From Streptomyces sp. MJM8645 (GTDB taxonomy: Bacteria > Actinomycetota > Actinomycetes > Streptomycetales > Streptomycetaceae), in NCBI RefSeq assembly GCF_001625365.1, contig NZ_LJJF01000001.1, positions 2,922,501-2,986,500 of the forward strand: a stretch of 64,000 nt of DNA. Reading direction: 5' to 3'. Shown here one piece after another: positions 41,046 to 51,896 of this stretch. Position numbers and translations under genes: made by a program. The stretch's first letter is position 1, and each line of letters begins with the position of its first letter. The notes under the pieces are model-generated. The model made no database searches and was not told where the DNA came from. It saw only the letters and a list, made by a program, of their open reading frames with translations.

Positions 41046-42061
41046 GCACCCCCGACCGCGAGAAGATGCTGCTCGACCCCGGCTTCGAGCTGACCCTGCG
41101 CCCGATGCGCTACCCGTCGTTCTACGACCGGTACCGGGACGCGATCAAGAACACCTGGACCGTCGAGGAGGTGGACCTGCACTCCGACGTCGCCGACCTG
41201 GCCAAGCTCAGCGAGGGCGAGCGCCACCTCATCGGCCGCCTGGTCGCCTTCTTCGCCACCGGGGACTCGATCGTCTCCAACAACGTGGTGCTGAGCCTCT
41301 ACAAGCACATCAACTCCCCGGAGGCGCGGCTGTACCTGTCGCGCCAGCTGTTCGAGGAGGCCGTGCACGTCCAGTTCTACCTGACGCTGCTCGACACCTA
41401 CCTGCCCGACCCCGAGGACCGCAACGCGGCCTTCGCCGCGGTGGAGAACATCCCCTCCATCCGCCAGAAGGCGCAGTTCTGCTTCAAGTACATGAACGCC
41501 GTCGACCACATCGACTCGCTGCAGACCAAGGAGGACCGCCGCGCGTTCCTCCTGAACCTGATCTGCTTCGCGGCGTGCGTCGAGGGCCTGTTCTTCTACG
41601 GCGCGTTCGCGTACGTGTACTGGTTCCGCTCGCGCGGCCTGCTGCACGGCCTGGCCACCGGCACCAACTGGGTGTTCCGCGACGAGTCCATGCACATGGA
41701 CTTCGCGATGTCGGTCGTCGACACGGTCCGCGAGGAGGAGCCCGACCTCTTCGACGACGAGATGGCCAAGCAGGTCACGGAGATGCTGGAAGAGGCCGTC
41801 GAGGCCGAGCTCCAGTTCGCCCAGGACCTGTGCGGCGACGGCCTCGCCGGCATGAACACCGACTCCATGCGCCAGTACCTGGAGGCCGTGGCCGACCAGC
41901 GCCTCGCCCGCCTCGGCCTGCCGATCCGCTACGGGTCGACGAACCCGTTCGGCTTCATGGAGCTCCAGAACGTCCAGGAGCTGACCAACTTCTTCGAGCG
42001 CCGCGTCTCCGCGTACCAGGTCGCCGTCGAAGGCTCCGTCGCCTTCGACGACGACTTCTAA
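41042..42061 (+). CDS. nrdB: Ribonucleoside-diphosphate reductase beta subunit (class I)
   Basis: A 339-residue ferritin-like radical subunit. Diiron ligands are visible in order: VEEVDLHSDV, LFEEAVHVQFY (ExxH), CVEGLFFYGAF, and NWVFRDESMHMDF (ExxH). The radical Tyr would be a few residues after the second-helix ligands (SFYDRYRD or QFYLTLLDTY regions). The GTG start overlaps the nrdA stop (GTGA). A terminator follows 17 bases after the stop, so the operon seems to end here without the third gene (nrdS) reported in S. coelicolor. Confidence 0.95.
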   Translation: MSTPDREKMLLDPGFELTLRPMRYPSFYDRYRDAIKNTWTVEEVDLHSDVADLAKLSEGERHLIGRLVAFFATGDSIVSNNVVLSLYKHINSPEARLYLSRQLFEEAVHVQFYLTLLDTYLPDPEDRNAAFAAVENIPSIRQKAQFCFKYMNAVDHIDSLQTKEDRRAFLLNLICFAACVEGLFFYGAFAYVYWFRSRGLLHGLATGTNWVFRDESMHMDFAMSVVDTVREEEPDLFDDEMAKQVTEMLEEAVEAELQFAQDLCGDGLAGMNTDSMRQYLEAVADQRLARLGLPIRYGSTNPFGFMELQNVQELTNFFERRVSAYQVAVEGSVAFDDDF

Positions 42062-42077
42062 AGCACTCAGACACACC

Positions 42078-42118
42078 AGAGGTGCCCCGCCCGGCTCACC
42101 GCCGCGCGGGGCACCTCT
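42078..42118 (+). terminator. Terminator of the nrdAB operon
   Basis: AGAGGTGCCCCGC (42078-42090) pairs exactly with GCGGGGCACCTCT (42106-42118), followed by GTCTGT. Confidence 0.8.
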
Positions 42119-42239
42119 GTCTGTACCGACCCGACCGCCTCATCACCTCTGAACTCCCCCGCCCCCGCCCGGCATTCACGCCGAACGGGGGCGGCCCAAC
42201 CACTTTCCCGTTCTGGAAAGATCGGTTTCTTGACCCTGC

Positions 42240-42492
42240 GCCCACGGGGACTACGCAGACGCAGGACAGTTCATCGGCGCAGAGTTGCTGCCCGAGGACC
42301 GCCTCGACGAGTACCGCCAGTACCGGGAGATTGCTCTGGCTCACGCCCTGCCCTTCAGGGAGTACAACTCGCGATCCGAGGGATGTCGCTCTCTACATAT
42401 CAACATTCCTCAGATTAGACGCCGCGGCACTACATGGAGATGACGTGCGGGACCTGATCGAAGGAATCCGGGACGAGTTCTTTCAGGAATAA
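42240..42492 (+). pseudogene. Frameshifted remnant of an unknown protein gene
   Basis: One frame reads GDYADAGQFIGAELLPEDRL and continues DEYRQYREIALAHALPF (42246-42370). A second frame then continues DVALYISTFLRLDAAALHG and ends DLIEGIRDEFFQE with a stop at 42492. Both stretches look like real protein but are one base out of register. The DNA is less GC-rich than its neighbours. I recognise no family. Confidence 0.5.
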
Positions 42493-42601
42493 AACGCCAA
42501 GGGAGCCGCAATGGAAAGCAGGTCGGATTCAGCACGGATCGTAGGCCCAGGGCGGCAGGACGCCAGAACCCTCTGCCGAAAACGGCGCGGACAAGAAGCA
42601 G

Positions 42602-42784
42602 GTTGAGCTGGCAACCCTTGAGCGGACCTCGACGGAACTCCGCTACTTCCTGCCGGCCATGATCACCGGACTGATCTCGGCGCCGGAGTACGTCAACGCC
42701 AGTCTGGCCCACATCCCCGGTGATCACTCGAAGGTCATCGCCAAGAAACTTGAGCGGCAGACACCGCAGGGCCTCTGCCAATAG
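42602..42784 (+). pseudogene. Fragment of a DUF5753-type (Scr1-like) helix-turn-helix regulator
   Basis: The frame from 42602 reads VELATLERTSTELRYFLPAM, then ITGLISAPEYVNASLAHIPG, and stops at 42784. This is the start of the DUF5753 ligand-like domain of Streptomyces regulators (typical wording: LE..A...R.F.P..IPGLLQT.EYARA). The helix-turn-helix part before it and the rest of the domain are missing, so this is a broken gene. Confidence 0.65.
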
Positions 42785-42990
42785 CCGAGCCACCCGGCAG
42801 GAATGACCCCAGCGGACCTTCGCGGCGCAGGAAGTCAGCCAGTCCGACTTCCTGCGCACGCATCCGGAGCGGCCACCTGAAATGGGCCGTGGAGAGTTCT
42901 TTCGGGAACAGGAAAGCGTGCAGGAATAACCCCAACGCCCCGGTAATTTGGTGACTCGCCGAAATGATTCGAGAGCCACAGGAGCGCTCC
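42785..42990 (+). other. Residual non-coding or decayed sequence
   Basis: A hairpin with a 10-bp perfect stem lies at 42827-42855 (GCAGGAAGTC and its complement). A short frame ending GRGEFFREQESVQE with a stop near 42930 resembles the end of the upstream remnant (RDEFFQE), which suggests duplicated debris. No intact gene. Confidence 0.4.
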
Positions 42991-43221
42991 ATGCCCACTG
43001 ACGATTTCGCACAGCCGCCCGGCACCACACACCGCCGTACGCACGCGGAACTCATGGAGCGGATCGACAACAACCCGGTCCGGAAGGACCTGACGACCGG
43101 GCGCCTGGTCGAGATCGTGGGGGCACAGGACGGCCGGACGCTGGTCCGGCCGTTGTTCGAGCCGGACGCCCCGTCGCGCCAGGTGCCGGCCGACCAGCTC
43201 ACCATGCGCATCAGCAAGTGA
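42991..43221 (+). CDS. Small hypothetical protein
   Basis: A 76-residue soluble protein: MPTDDFAQPPGTTHRRTHAE, then a compact part with KDLTTGRLVEIVGAQDGRTLVRPLF that looks like a small beta-barrel. AGGAGCGCTCC precedes the ATG. I recognise no family. It lies between remnants of a DUF5753-type regulator and a DUF397-like gene, a common accessory setting in Streptomyces. Confidence 0.6.
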   Translation: MPTDDFAQPPGTTHRRTHAELMERIDNNPVRKDLTTGRLVEIVGAQDGRTLVRPLFEPDAPSRQVPADQLTMRISK

Positions 43222-43320
43222 CGGTGACGGGCCTCCCCTCCCCTTGAGTCTTCCGCCCAAGTCCTGGGCGGGGCGGGGCCGTTCCGTACTGACCCGAAGC
43301 GATACCGGAAGGTGCAGGCG

Positions 43321-43557
43321 ATGACTGAGCGCAACCTGTACGAACTCGACCTCTCCCGGGTCGAGTTCAACCGTGCATGCGGCGGCAACCAGGGCGGGGG
43401 CGACGACGGCGAGTCGTGCGTGACCCTCGGCCTGGTCGAGCGGGGCGTCTACGCCCTGGGCGACAGCAAGCGCCCCGACCGCGAGCCGTTGCTGTTCACC
43501 GCCGAGGAGTTGACCAACGCCGGGATCGGCCCGGCCCGGTTCGGCCTGTCCGTCTGA
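43321..43557 (+). CDS. DUF397-like small protein
   Basis: A 78-residue protein ending in the DUF397 pattern: ESCVTLGLVERGVYALGDSKRPD, then REPLLFTAEEL. DUF397 proteins usually have W-x-K-S-S at the start and are partners of Scr1/DUF5753 regulators in toxin-antitoxin-like or developmental pairs (as with bldB/whiJ-type systems). Here the start is divergent (SRVEFNRACGGNQGGG), and the regulator next to it is broken. AGGTGCAGGCG precedes the ATG. Confidence 0.65.
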   Translation: MTERNLYELDLSRVEFNRACGGNQGGGDDGESCVTLGLVERGVYALGDSKRPDREPLLFTAEELTNAGIGPARFGLSV

Positions 43558-43570
43558 GCCCCCCGAACAG

Positions 43571-43608
43571 CCCCGACCGCCCGCAGTCCCGTGCGGGCGG
43601 CCGGGGCT
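43571..43608 (+). terminator. Terminator after the DUF397-like gene
   Basis: GCCCCGACCGCCCGCA pairs with TGCGGGCGGCCGGGGC, with one mismatched position, across a six-base loop. Confidence 0.7.
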
Positions 43609-43633
43609 TCAACGTCTAAGAGGAGAAGCACAG

Positions 43634-44029
43634 TTGCACTTCCACGGCTACGAGTGGGCCGGTGACGGCCGACTGCTGGCGAAGGAGCTGGAGCGTCGCC
43701 CGATCGAGGCCGCACGGTTCGGCCTCTCGGAACTCCCGCCGATGATGACCGGCTGGTGGCTGCTGCGCCCGGCCCCCCAAATCCGGGGCACCTGGGAGAC
43801 GGCGGCCGACGCAGCCGACTGGCTTGCGGCACGGCAGGAGGAGCACACACCGGGCGGCGATCCGTGGCTCCCCACCGAGGCACGGCGGCTCCGCACGATC
43901 GAACAACTGGCGGATGCCACGGACGTGGTGTGGTCCCGCTGGGTGTCCGACAGCCGCTGGTCGGGCCACTACGTGATCGCGTGCCCCCACAGGATCCAAC
44001 CGGACATCCCGTGCCCGACCCGGCGCTGA
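43634..44029 (+). CDS. Hypothetical protein
   Basis: A 131-residue soluble protein rich in Trp (HFHGYEWAGDGRLLAKELER, MMTGWWLLRP, WSRWVSDSRWSGHYV). The only in-frame start with a good ribosome site is a TTG at 43634 behind AAGAGGAGAAG. I recognise no family. It is the last gene of the accessory patch, before a strong bidirectional terminator. Confidence 0.6.
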   Translation: MHFHGYEWAGDGRLLAKELERRPIEAARFGLSELPPMMTGWWLLRPAPQIRGTWETAADAADWLAARQEEHTPGGDPWLPTEARRLRTIEQLADATDVVWSRWVSDSRWSGHYVIACPHRIQPDIPCPTRR

Positions 44030-44067
44030 CGGTCCCCGCCCGGCGTTCGCGCCGGGCGGGGACCGTC
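44028..44067. terminator. Bidirectional terminator with UUCG tetraloop
   Basis: An 18-bp perfect stem (GACGGTCCCCGCCCGGCG at 44028-44045, complement at 44050-44067) closes on TTCG, the especially stable tetraloop. It separates two convergent genes. Confidence 0.85.
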
Positions 44068-44082
44068 GGGCAGGCGGGGCGC

Positions 44083-46650
<2,568 letters not shown>

Positions 46651-46680
46651 GATCAGCTTTCGGAAGTGGCGGGTGCGGGG

Positions 46681-47439
46681 TCAGCCGGCGAAGGACTTCA
46701 TGACGTCCAGCACCCGGTCCGGCGTCGGGTGCGCCATCTCGTCGACCAGCCGCCCGTCGGCCAGGAACACCACCCGGTCCGCGTACCCGGCGGCCACCGG
46801 GTCGTGGGTCACCATGACCACCGTCTGCCCCAACTCCCTGACGGAGCCGCGCAGGAAGCCGAGCACCTCGCCCCCGGCCCGGGAGTCGAGGTTGCCGGTC
46901 GGCTCGTCGCCGAACACGATCGAGGGCCGCGCGACCAGCGCCCGGGCGACCGCGACGCGCTGCTGCTGCCCGCCGGACAGTTCGGCCGGCCGGTGGTCGA
47001 GGCGCGGGGAGAGCCCGACCATCGACACCACCCGGTCCAGCCACTGCCGGTCCGGCGTGCGCCCGGCCAGCGACAGCGGGAGCGTGATGTTCTCCAGCGC
47101 GGTCAGGGTGGGCAGCAGGTTGAACGCCTGGAAGATGAAGCCGACCCGGTCCCGCCGCAGCCGGGTGAGCTGCCGGTCGCCCAGGCCGCCCAGTTCCGTC
47201 GTGCCGATCCGCACCGACCCCGACGTGGGGGTGTCGAGCCCGGCCGCGCAGTGCATCAGGGTGGATTTGCCGCAGCCGGACGGGCCCATGATCGCGGTGA
47301 ACTCGCCCTCCCGGAAGGCCACGCTGACCCGGTCCAGGGCGGTGACCCGGGTGTCGCCGCCGCCGTAGGTCTTCGTCAAGTCGACGACGGCGGCCGCGAC
47401 CCCGGGGGTCGCTTGCAGGGCAAGGGGGTTGGCGATCAC
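46681..47439 (-). CDS. ABC transporter ATP-binding protein (LolD/MacB type)
   Basis: A 252-residue ATPase partnering the FtsX-type permease. Walker A is GPSGCGKST (about 52-60), Q-loop GFIFQAFNLLPTLTALENI, signature LSGGQQQRV, Walker B SIVFGDEPTGNLD, H-loop VVMVTHDPVAAG. The FQAFNLLPTLTALENI wording is typical of LolD/MacB-class enzymes. The GTG start has AGGAGC upstream. It precedes the permease by 30 bases. 154 bases separate it from the kinase gene and contain two CTGATAC words that could be operators. Confidence 0.9.
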   Translation of the reverse strand: MIANPLALQATPGVAAAVVDLTKTYGGGDTRVTALDRVSVAFREGEFTAIMGPSGCGKSTLMHCAAGLDTPTSGSVRIGTTELGGLGDRQLTRLRRDRVGFIFQAFNLLPTLTALENITLPLSLAGRTPDRQWLDRVVSMVGLSPRLDHRPAELSGGQQQRVAVARALVARPSIVFGDEPTGNLDSRAGGEVLGFLRGSVRELGQTVVMVTHDPVAAGYADRVVFLADGRLVDEMAHPTPDRVLDVMKSFAG

Positions 47440-47518
47440 GGGAGGGGCTCCTGTCCGAAGGCGCGAGTCGAGGTGCGAGTCAAGGTGCGAGTCGGTGCAC
47501 TTCGAAGGGTGTCCGGGG

Positions 47519-47554
47519 CACGTATCAGGCCCCTGCGCCGCCGTGTATCAGTCC
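47519..47554 (-). promoter_or_regulatory. Candidate operator upstream of the ABC genes
   Basis: On the minus strand CTGATAC occurs at 47551-47545 and 47528-47522, 23 bases apart. The same word is in the upstream region of the response-regulator gene (49688-49694). Direct repeats about two turns apart are usual for OmpR-type regulators. Binding is inferred. Confidence 0.4.
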
Positions 47555-47593
47555 CCGCGCCGCTTCGCAGCAGTCCCGTAGCAACTGCCGCGG

Positions 47594-48832
47594 TCAGCCC
47601 GGCAGTCGCAGCGTCGCCACCGCGCCGCCGTCCTCCGCGTTGTCGAAGCGCAGCTCCGCCCCGAGCAGCCGGGCCTGCCCCAGCGCGATGGTGAGCCCCA
47701 GCCCGTGGCCCGTGCCGCGCTCGGCGGCGCCGGTGTGGAAGCGGCGCGGGCCGTGGCGCAGCAGGTCCGGCGGGAAGCCGGGGCCGTGGTCACGCACGAC
47801 GACCGTACGGTCCTGGACGGTGACCAGGACGGGGGCGGCCCCGTGCCGGTGCGCGTTGACGACGAGGTTGCCGACGATCCGTTCCAGCCGCCGCGGGTCG
47901 GTCTCCACCGTCCGCTCCGCCGCCACGGCGAACTCGGCCTCGAACCCGGTGCGCAGCACGGCCTCCCGGACGACGGCCGCGAGCGGCACCCGGGCCCGCG
48001 CCACCTCCTCCGCCCCGGCGTCCAGCTGTGAGATCTCCAGCAGGTCCTCGACCAGCCCGCGCAGGTCCCGCACCCGCGCCCGGATCAGGTCCTCGGTCTC
48101 GCCGGCCGGCAGCAGGTCGACGGCGGCCAGCAGTCCGCCGACCGGTGTGCGCAGCTCGTGCGCCACGTCCGCGGTGAACTGCCGTTCGGAGCGCAGCCGT
48201 TGGCCGAGGCTGTCGGCCATCAGATCCACCGTCGCCGCGATGTCGGCGACTTCGTCGCCGCCCTTGGTGGGCCCGGTCCGGGCGTCGAGGTCCCCGGCGG
48301 AGATCCGGCCCGCCGTCTCGGCGACCCGCCGCAGCCGGCGGGCGAGCAGTCCGGCCCCGTAGACCGCGGCCGGTGTGGCCGCCGCGAGCGCGACCAGCGA
48401 GGCCACCGCCATCGCCGCGTCCAGCCGGGGCAGGTCGGAGAGCTGCGGTGCCAGGTTGACCCGGAGGGCGAGGACGGGGCTGCCGGGCCCGCCGGTGCGC
48501 TGGGCGGCCCAGTAGCTCGGGCCCGAGTTCCCTTCGGCGTGCCCGTCGTAGGCCGTGTGCCGTTCGCCGTCGGCCGGGTGGCGCAGGGCGGCGGGCAGGT
48601 CGACGGGGTCGAGTTCGGCGCCGTCCGCCAGCGATCCGGTGCGCCGGTAGACGTCCATGGCCGAGTAGACGGCGTTGAAGGCCTGCGCCTCGGCCCGGCT
48701 GCGGATGTCGTGCGCGGTCCACAGGTGCACCAGCACCCCGACCGCCGCCGCGACGAGGCAGGCGGTGGCGGCGGCCAGCGCGGCGATCTTCCAGCGCAGG
48801 GGGGCGCGGGCGGGCCGGGGAGTCGTGTGCAC
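47594..48832 (-). CDS. Two-component sensor histidine kinase
   Basis: A 412-residue membrane kinase. Two helices (about 15-37 and 145-170) surround an external sensor of about 110 residues. A HAMP domain follows (GLLARRLRRVAETAGRISAGDL), then HisKA with the phospho-His in FTADVAHELRTPVGGLLAAV (about 222), and HATPase (NLVVNAHRHG; DHGPGFPPDLL; GHGLGLTIA). The GTG start is five bases past the regulator stop, so the two are co-transcribed. The sensor seems unrelated to the tiny BceS-type kinases. Confidence 0.92.
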   Translation of the reverse strand: MHTTPRPARAPLRWKIAALAAATACLVAAAVGVLVHLWTAHDIRSRAEAQAFNAVYSAMDVYRRTGSLADGAELDPVDLPAALRHPADGERHTAYDGHAEGNSGPSYWAAQRTGGPGSPVLALRVNLAPQLSDLPRLDAAMAVASLVALAAATPAAVYGAGLLARRLRRVAETAGRISAGDLDARTGPTKGGDEVADIAATVDLMADSLGQRLRSERQFTADVAHELRTPVGGLLAAVDLLPAGETEDLIRARVRDLRGLVEDLLEISQLDAGAEEVARARVPLAAVVREAVLRTGFEAEFAVAAERTVETDPRRLERIVGNLVVNAHRHGAAPVLVTVQDRTVVVRDHGPGFPPDLLRHGPRRFHTGAAERGTGHGLGLTIALGQARLLGAELRFDNAEDGGAVATLRLPG

Positions 48833-48837
48833 CGCTC

Positions 48838-49554
48838 TCAGCGCCTGAGCTTGTAGCCGAAGCCGCGGACCGTCTCGATCCGCTCCCGGCCGAGCTTGCG
48901 GCGCAGCCGCTGCACGCACAGGTCCACGACCCGGCTGTCGCCGTCCCAGCCGTACTCCCAGACGTTGCGCAGCAGGGTGTGCCGCTCCAGCACGACGCCG
49001 GGGTGGGCGGCGAACTCCAGCAGCAGCTTCAGCTCGGTCGGGGTCAGCGCCACCGGCGCCCCGCCGACGGACACCTCCATTCCGGCGGTGTCGACGGTGA
49101 GGTCCCCGAACACCAGGACGTCCCCGTCGGCGGCTCCGGGCGAGGGCGCCGGGACGGGTGGCGCGTACGTCGCCCGCCGCAGCAGCGAGCGGATGCGCGC
49201 CACCAGCACGTACGTGTCCACGGGCTTGACCACGTAGTCGTCCGCCCCGGCCTCCAGGCCGGCGACGACGTCGAGGCCGTCGCCGCGCGCGGACATCATC
49301 AGGACGGGCACCAGGCTGGCCTCCCGGACCTTGCGGCACAGGCCGATCCCGTCCAGGCCGGGCAGCATCACGTCCAGGATCAGCAGGTCGAACTGCTCGT
49401 CCCGGAACAGCTCCAGCGCCGTGAGGCCGTCCGCCGCGGCGCGCATCCCGTAGCCGTAGCGTTCCAGCGCGACGGTGAAGGAGCGGCGCATCAGCTCGTC
49501 GTCCTCGACCAGCAGCACGCGGACGGGGGGCGGGGGCGGCATGGGCGAGGACAC
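48838..49554 (-). CDS. OmpR-family response regulator
   Basis: A 238-residue regulator. The receiver domain (about 10-122) has acidic residues in VEDDE, the phospho-Asp in LLILDVMLPGLDG (about residue 58) and Lys in VVKPVDTYVL. The winged helix DNA-binding domain (about 140-236) ends ETVRGFGYKLRR. I kept the GTG at 49554, ten bases from AGGAG; the ATG four codons later is possible. It heads the operon with the kinase and probably controls the ABC genes downstream. Confidence 0.93.
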   Translation of the reverse strand: MSSPMPPPPPVRVLLVEDDELMRRSFTVALERYGYGMRAAADGLTALELFRDEQFDLLILDVMLPGLDGIGLCRKVREASLVPVLMMSARGDGLDVVAGLEAGADDYVVKPVDTYVLVARIRSLLRRATYAPPVPAPSPGAADGDVLVFGDLTVDTAGMEVSVGGAPVALTPTELKLLLEFAAHPGVVLERHTLLRNVWEYGWDGDSRVVDLCVQRLRRKLGRERIETVRGFGYKLRR

Positions 49555-49871
49555 GGGCGGACAGCTCCTGCTCGGACAGCGACGGACGGCTGCGGGCGGC
49601 GACGGGCGGCGGCGGACAAGGGCACGATACGGCAGATATCGGACGCCCCGGCCTCCTCGCCCACATCGACGTCAGGCCGCGCGCTCCCTGATACCCGGCG
49701 GATACAAACCCACCGACGAACCCCCCGCCGCACCCGCCACCGATCGCCCCTTGACCGACCCGGCGGTCAGGCCCTGGGCCAGGTAGCGCTGGAGGCGCCA
49801 AGAGCGGGAACGCCAAGTGCGGAAACGCAAAGGGCCGGGACGCCCGTCGCGCCCCGGCCCTTGACGGTTCG
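49555..49871. other. Region between the two-component operon and the deformylase gene
   Basis: No gene is visible. Several GATAC words occur on the plus strand (49626-49630, CTGATAC at 49688-49694, GATAC at 49701-49705), of which CTGATAC is shared with the ABC promoter. Near 49790-49830, GCCAAGAGCGGGAAC-like units recur about three times. The left part should contain the operon promoter. Confidence 0.45.
49830..49862 (-). terminator. Terminator of the deformylase gene
   Basis: AAGGGCCGGG (49830-49839) pairs with CCCGGCCCTT (49853-49862). On the minus strand TTTGCGTTTCC follows. Confidence 0.75.
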
Positions 49872-50516
49872 TCAGTCGTTCGCCACGGTCGCGTACCGCG
49901 CGGTGCCCTCGGCCATCTGCTTCAGCGCGTCCTTGCGGTCCCGCTTCGACAGCTTGTCGATGTAGAGGGTGCCGAACAGGTGGTCGGTCTCGTGCTGCAG
50001 GCAGCGGGCGAAGAAGCCGGTGCCCTCGACCCGGATCGGCCGGCCGTCCTTGTCCACGCCGGTCACCGCCGCGTACTCCGGGCGGGGCAGCTCGGCGTAC
50101 GCGCCCGGCACCGACAGGCAGCCCTCGTTGCTGTCGTCCAGCACCCGCCGGCGGTCCGCCGGGTACTCCTCCAGCTTCGGGTTGATCACGTGGCCGATGT
50201 GGCGCACGCCCTCGTCGTCCGGGCAGTCGTAGACGAAGACCTTCAGGTCCACGCCGATCTGATTGGCCGCCAGGCCCACGCCCTCGGCCGCGTACATCGA
50301 CTGGAACATGTCGTCGATCAACGCGGACAGCTCACCGTCGAACGCGGTGACGTCCTTGACCTCGCGGTGCAGGACCGGGTTGCCCACCACGGTGATCGGA
50401 CGCGCGGTGCCCTTGGAGAGGTCCGGCTGCTCGCCGACCACCTTCAGCGGGGCCTCGTCGGCCGCCGACTCCTGGTCGTGGTCGTGGTCGTGCTGGTGGT
50501 CGTGCTGCTCCGCCAT
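49872..50516 (-). CDS. def: Peptide deformylase
   Basis: A 214-residue metallo-enzyme that removes the formyl group from new proteins. The three class motifs are [10 protein letters not shown] (motif 1), EGCLSVPG (motif 2, metal-binding Cys) and QHETDHLFG (motif 3, HExxH in the form HETDH). A His/Asp-rich leader of about 20 residues ([11 protein letters not shown]) precedes the domain and is unusual. Streptomyces carry several deformylases; this one may be a secondary copy. Expression appears separate from both neighbours. Confidence 0.93.
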   Translation of the reverse strand: MAEQHDHQHDHDHDQESAADEAPLKVVGEQPDLSKGTARPITVVGNPVLHREVKDVTAFDGELSALIDDMFQSMYAAEGVGLAANQIGVDLKVFVYDCPDDEGVRHIGHVINPKLEEYPADRRRVLDDSNEGCLSVPGAYAELPRPEYAAVTGVDKDGRPIRVEGTGFFARCLQHETDHLFGTLYIDKLSKRDRKDALKQMAEGTARYATVAND

Positions 50517-50599
50517 CGCTGCTTATCCGCTTCCGCTTCCGAGAATGGTCCAGGTATTCGGCTCTCGCCGGGTACACCGCTCAAGGGTAAGCGGCGCGC

Positions 50600-51592
50600 T
50601 CAACAGACTTCCTCCAGATCGCGGTACGCCCGTGTGCCGGGCGAGGCCGCGGCCCAGCGGTCCAGCAGCGAGCGGACCAGCAGGGCGGGCGCGGCGATCC
50701 CGCACTCGCGCTCCACCAGCCAGGACATTCCGGCCTCCCCGCCCTGGCTGAGGTGGCTGAGGTGTCCGGGGTGCGCGGCGTCGCCGTCGTCGTGCGGGTC
50801 GTGGTGGGCGGTGTGCCCGTCGTCCGTGGCCATCCGGCTCTCCGAGCAGGCCCGGCAGAGCAGCCGCACCGAGGACGTCCAGTCCTCCGCCGCGTAGCCG
50901 GCGTCCGCGACGACCCGCTCCAGCGCGTCCCGGTCCCCCGCCGTGGCGGCCTGGAGCAGCACCACGTAGGTCGGCACCGGGGACGGCGCCCACAGCTCGA
51001 TCTCGTCGAACACCGGGTAGGCGACCCCGTCGGTGACCCGCTCGCCGTGCGGGGCGCCGTCGTGCAGCACCACCTCGCCCCAGCGGCGGCCGGAGGACGG
51101 CAGCGGGATGGACAGCACCTCGATCCGGGCCGGGTCCAGCCGGCGGCCCCACACCACCTCGGACTCGCCGTCCGGGGAGAGCCGCACCGGGGTGGTGCCG
51201 AGGTCCAGGCTGACCGGGCCGTCCGGCTGCCCGCCCGGGCCGCCGGGCAGCTTCAGCCCGTACGCCTGCCAGGCGCGGCGGGCCAGCGGCCAGTCCTGCA
51301 AGGCGGTCGCGGTGATGCCGAGGTTCCACCAGTCGGGGGCGCCGTGCTCGCGGTCCAGCAGGGCGACGGCCCGCAGCCCGGCCGAGCGGGCCTGCTCCCA
51401 GTCCCGGCGGAACTTGTGCAGCAGGGCGAGGTTGAACCAGGAGTCGGACAGCCAGGGCTCCAGGTCGGCGGCCATCACCAGCAGCGCGCCGGCGTCCTCG
51501 TAGCGGCCGTCGCCGATCAGCGTGAAGGCCCGGTCGGTCGTCTGCCGCCAGGTGGCGGACGGCCGGTGCCGTGCCCGGTGGAAGATCCTCAC
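50600..51592 (-). CDS. TPR-like protein of unknown function
   Basis: A 330-residue soluble protein. The first half shows tetratricopeptide-like helical pairs (AFTLIGDGRYEDAGALLVMAADLEPWLSDSWFNLALLHKFRRDWEQARSAG in parts, about 20-95). The second half is a compact domain (GESEVVWGRRLDPARIEVLSIPLP), followed by a His/Asp-rich stretch (DDGHTAHHDPHDDGD, about 265-285) and a final helical part. I chose the GTG at 51592. No enzymatic motif is visible. It precedes def by 83 bases and may be co-transcribed. Confidence 0.75.
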   Translation of the reverse strand: MRIFHRARHRPSATWRQTTDRAFTLIGDGRYEDAGALLVMAADLEPWLSDSWFNLALLHKFRRDWEQARSAGLRAVALLDREHGAPDWWNLGITATALQDWPLARRAWQAYGLKLPGGPGGQPDGPVSLDLGTTPVRLSPDGESEVVWGRRLDPARIEVLSIPLPSSGRRWGEVVLHDGAPHGERVTDGVAYPVFDEIELWAPSPVPTYVVLLQAATAGDRDALERVVADAGYAAEDWTSSVRLLCRACSESRMATDDGHTAHHDPHDDGDAAHPGHLSHLSQGGEAGMSWLVERECGIAAPALLVRSLLDRWAAASPGTRAYRDLEEVC

Positions 51593-51896
51593 GTTCGTCC
51601 CTGCCGTCGTCGTCCGCTCAAGTCCCGTACCGCCGCGTCCGGATCCACTTCCGCGGGGGTCCGGGGCACGGTGCCCCGGGTCGGTGTTCCACGCTACGAC
51701 CGCATCCAACCACGCCCGCCCCCGCCCGCGCTCCCCACCGGCGAGGTTGGGGCCGCCCCTACCCAGCCTGCCCGCCCGACCGCCCCGCCTCAACCCCGGC
51801 GCAGGCCCGCCGGTCCGCGGCGCTCCGCCGGTCCGCCCCGCGGCACTCGACGGGACCCGGGCCGACCGTCGGACTTCGGGCCCGCCTGGACAGGCC
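51593..51896. other. GC-rich non-coding gap
   Basis: 304 bases upstream of the TPR-like gene and downstream of the HD-domain gene, on the minus strand. It is C-rich on the plus strand. GGGGCACGGTGCCCCG near 51663 is a short inverted repeat. I see no gene. Confidence 0.5.

Noticed and set aside
42827..42855. Hairpin in the decayed island considered as an integration or IS end
   Set aside because: It is a single 10-bp stem without flanking duplication or a partner copy; more like an old terminator.
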